A DNA stretch of 57,758 nt, taken from the NCBI GenBank assembly GCA_009929605.1, contig SAAC01000006.1, positions 1 to 57,758 on the forward strand, given 5' to 3'. A model generated the notes under the pieces. It did no database searches. It was not told the origin of the DNA and saw nothing but the letters and a program-made list of their open reading frames with translations. Of the stretch, positions 57,649 to 57,758 are shown in pieces. The position numbers and the translations under genes were made by a program. The DNA comes from Negativicutes bacterium (GTDB taxonomy: Bacteria; Bacillota; Negativicutes; Veillonellales; Veillonellaceae). Position 1 is the stretch's first letter. Each line of letters starts with the position of its first letter.

Positions 57649-57758
57649 TTATGTCAGTGTCCCTGTCCTTGATTACATTCTACTCGATTCTAGGGATTTC
57701 ACTATCCGAATTCATATACACTTTTAGAGTTACAATTTTACCTATGCAGGGCTTTATT

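Overview
The window reads as chromosomal DNA of a Veillonella species (Negativicutes, diderm Firmicutes), close to V. parvula. The basis is a low-GC sequence with strong AGGAGG-type ribosome sites, a complete Na+-pumping methylmalonyl-CoA decarboxylase locus in the order mmdA-mmdD-mmdE-mmdC-mmdB, and an O-antigen-ligase-like protein that fits an outer-membrane-bearing Firmicute. Nearly every gene lies on the minus strand; only an aminotransferase (29747-30913) and a fumarylacetoacetase-family hydrolase (37464-38357) are on the plus strand. No prophage, insertion sequence or CRISPR array was seen.

Region 1 (about 0.2-11.1 kb) is the succinate-to-propionate energy module. Read along the minus strand it runs: CoA transferase, methylmalonyl-CoA mutase large and small subunits, MeaB chaperone, epimerase, then the five decarboxylase subunits. 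A 54-codon gene, mmdE, sits between mmdD and mmdC. A consensus-like promoter with three palindromes lies upstream, and a SLC13 anion transporter with a small membrane protein follows downstream. Together these convert succinate to propionate and CO2 and export Na+.

Region 2 (11.6-29.5 kb) is mostly housekeeping: tig-clpP-clpX, then lon-engB-polyprenyl synthase-tatC-valS-folC, an O-antigen ligase, rlmH, a walJ-like hydrolase and a CBS protein. It ends with a two-gene operon of a RuBisCO-like protein and a LarE-type sulfur transferase.

Region 3 (29.5-43.9 kb) is accessory and partly decaying. It holds a class I aminotransferase, a MetE-like protein, flavodoxin behind a broken DUF3793 remnant, a secreted orphan, glnS, a 2-hydroxyacid dehydrogenase/FAH pair, a frameshifted esterase that also lacks its nucleophile region, MscL with a zinc ribbon, an OLD-family nuclease, and tandem EamA transporters of which one is frameshifted.

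Region 4 (44-57.8 kb) holds thrC, tRNA-Lys(CTT), moaA plus a MOSC protein, an NCS2 permease, an AGCS symporter under a tandem glycine riboswitch with terminator, the one-carbon pair fchA/fhs, a zinc-type macrodomain protein, a SLC13 transporter lacking about 90 internal residues, and two-subunit class I fumarase behind a leader of four adjacent hairpins.

The most unusual points are the RuBisCO-like protein coupled to LarE in a palindrome-rich regulatory setting, the MscL-zinc ribbon fusion, the TatC cytoplasmic extension, the structured fumarase leader, and four separately damaged genes within about 22 kb. All calls come from reading the sequence; no database search or folding was run.
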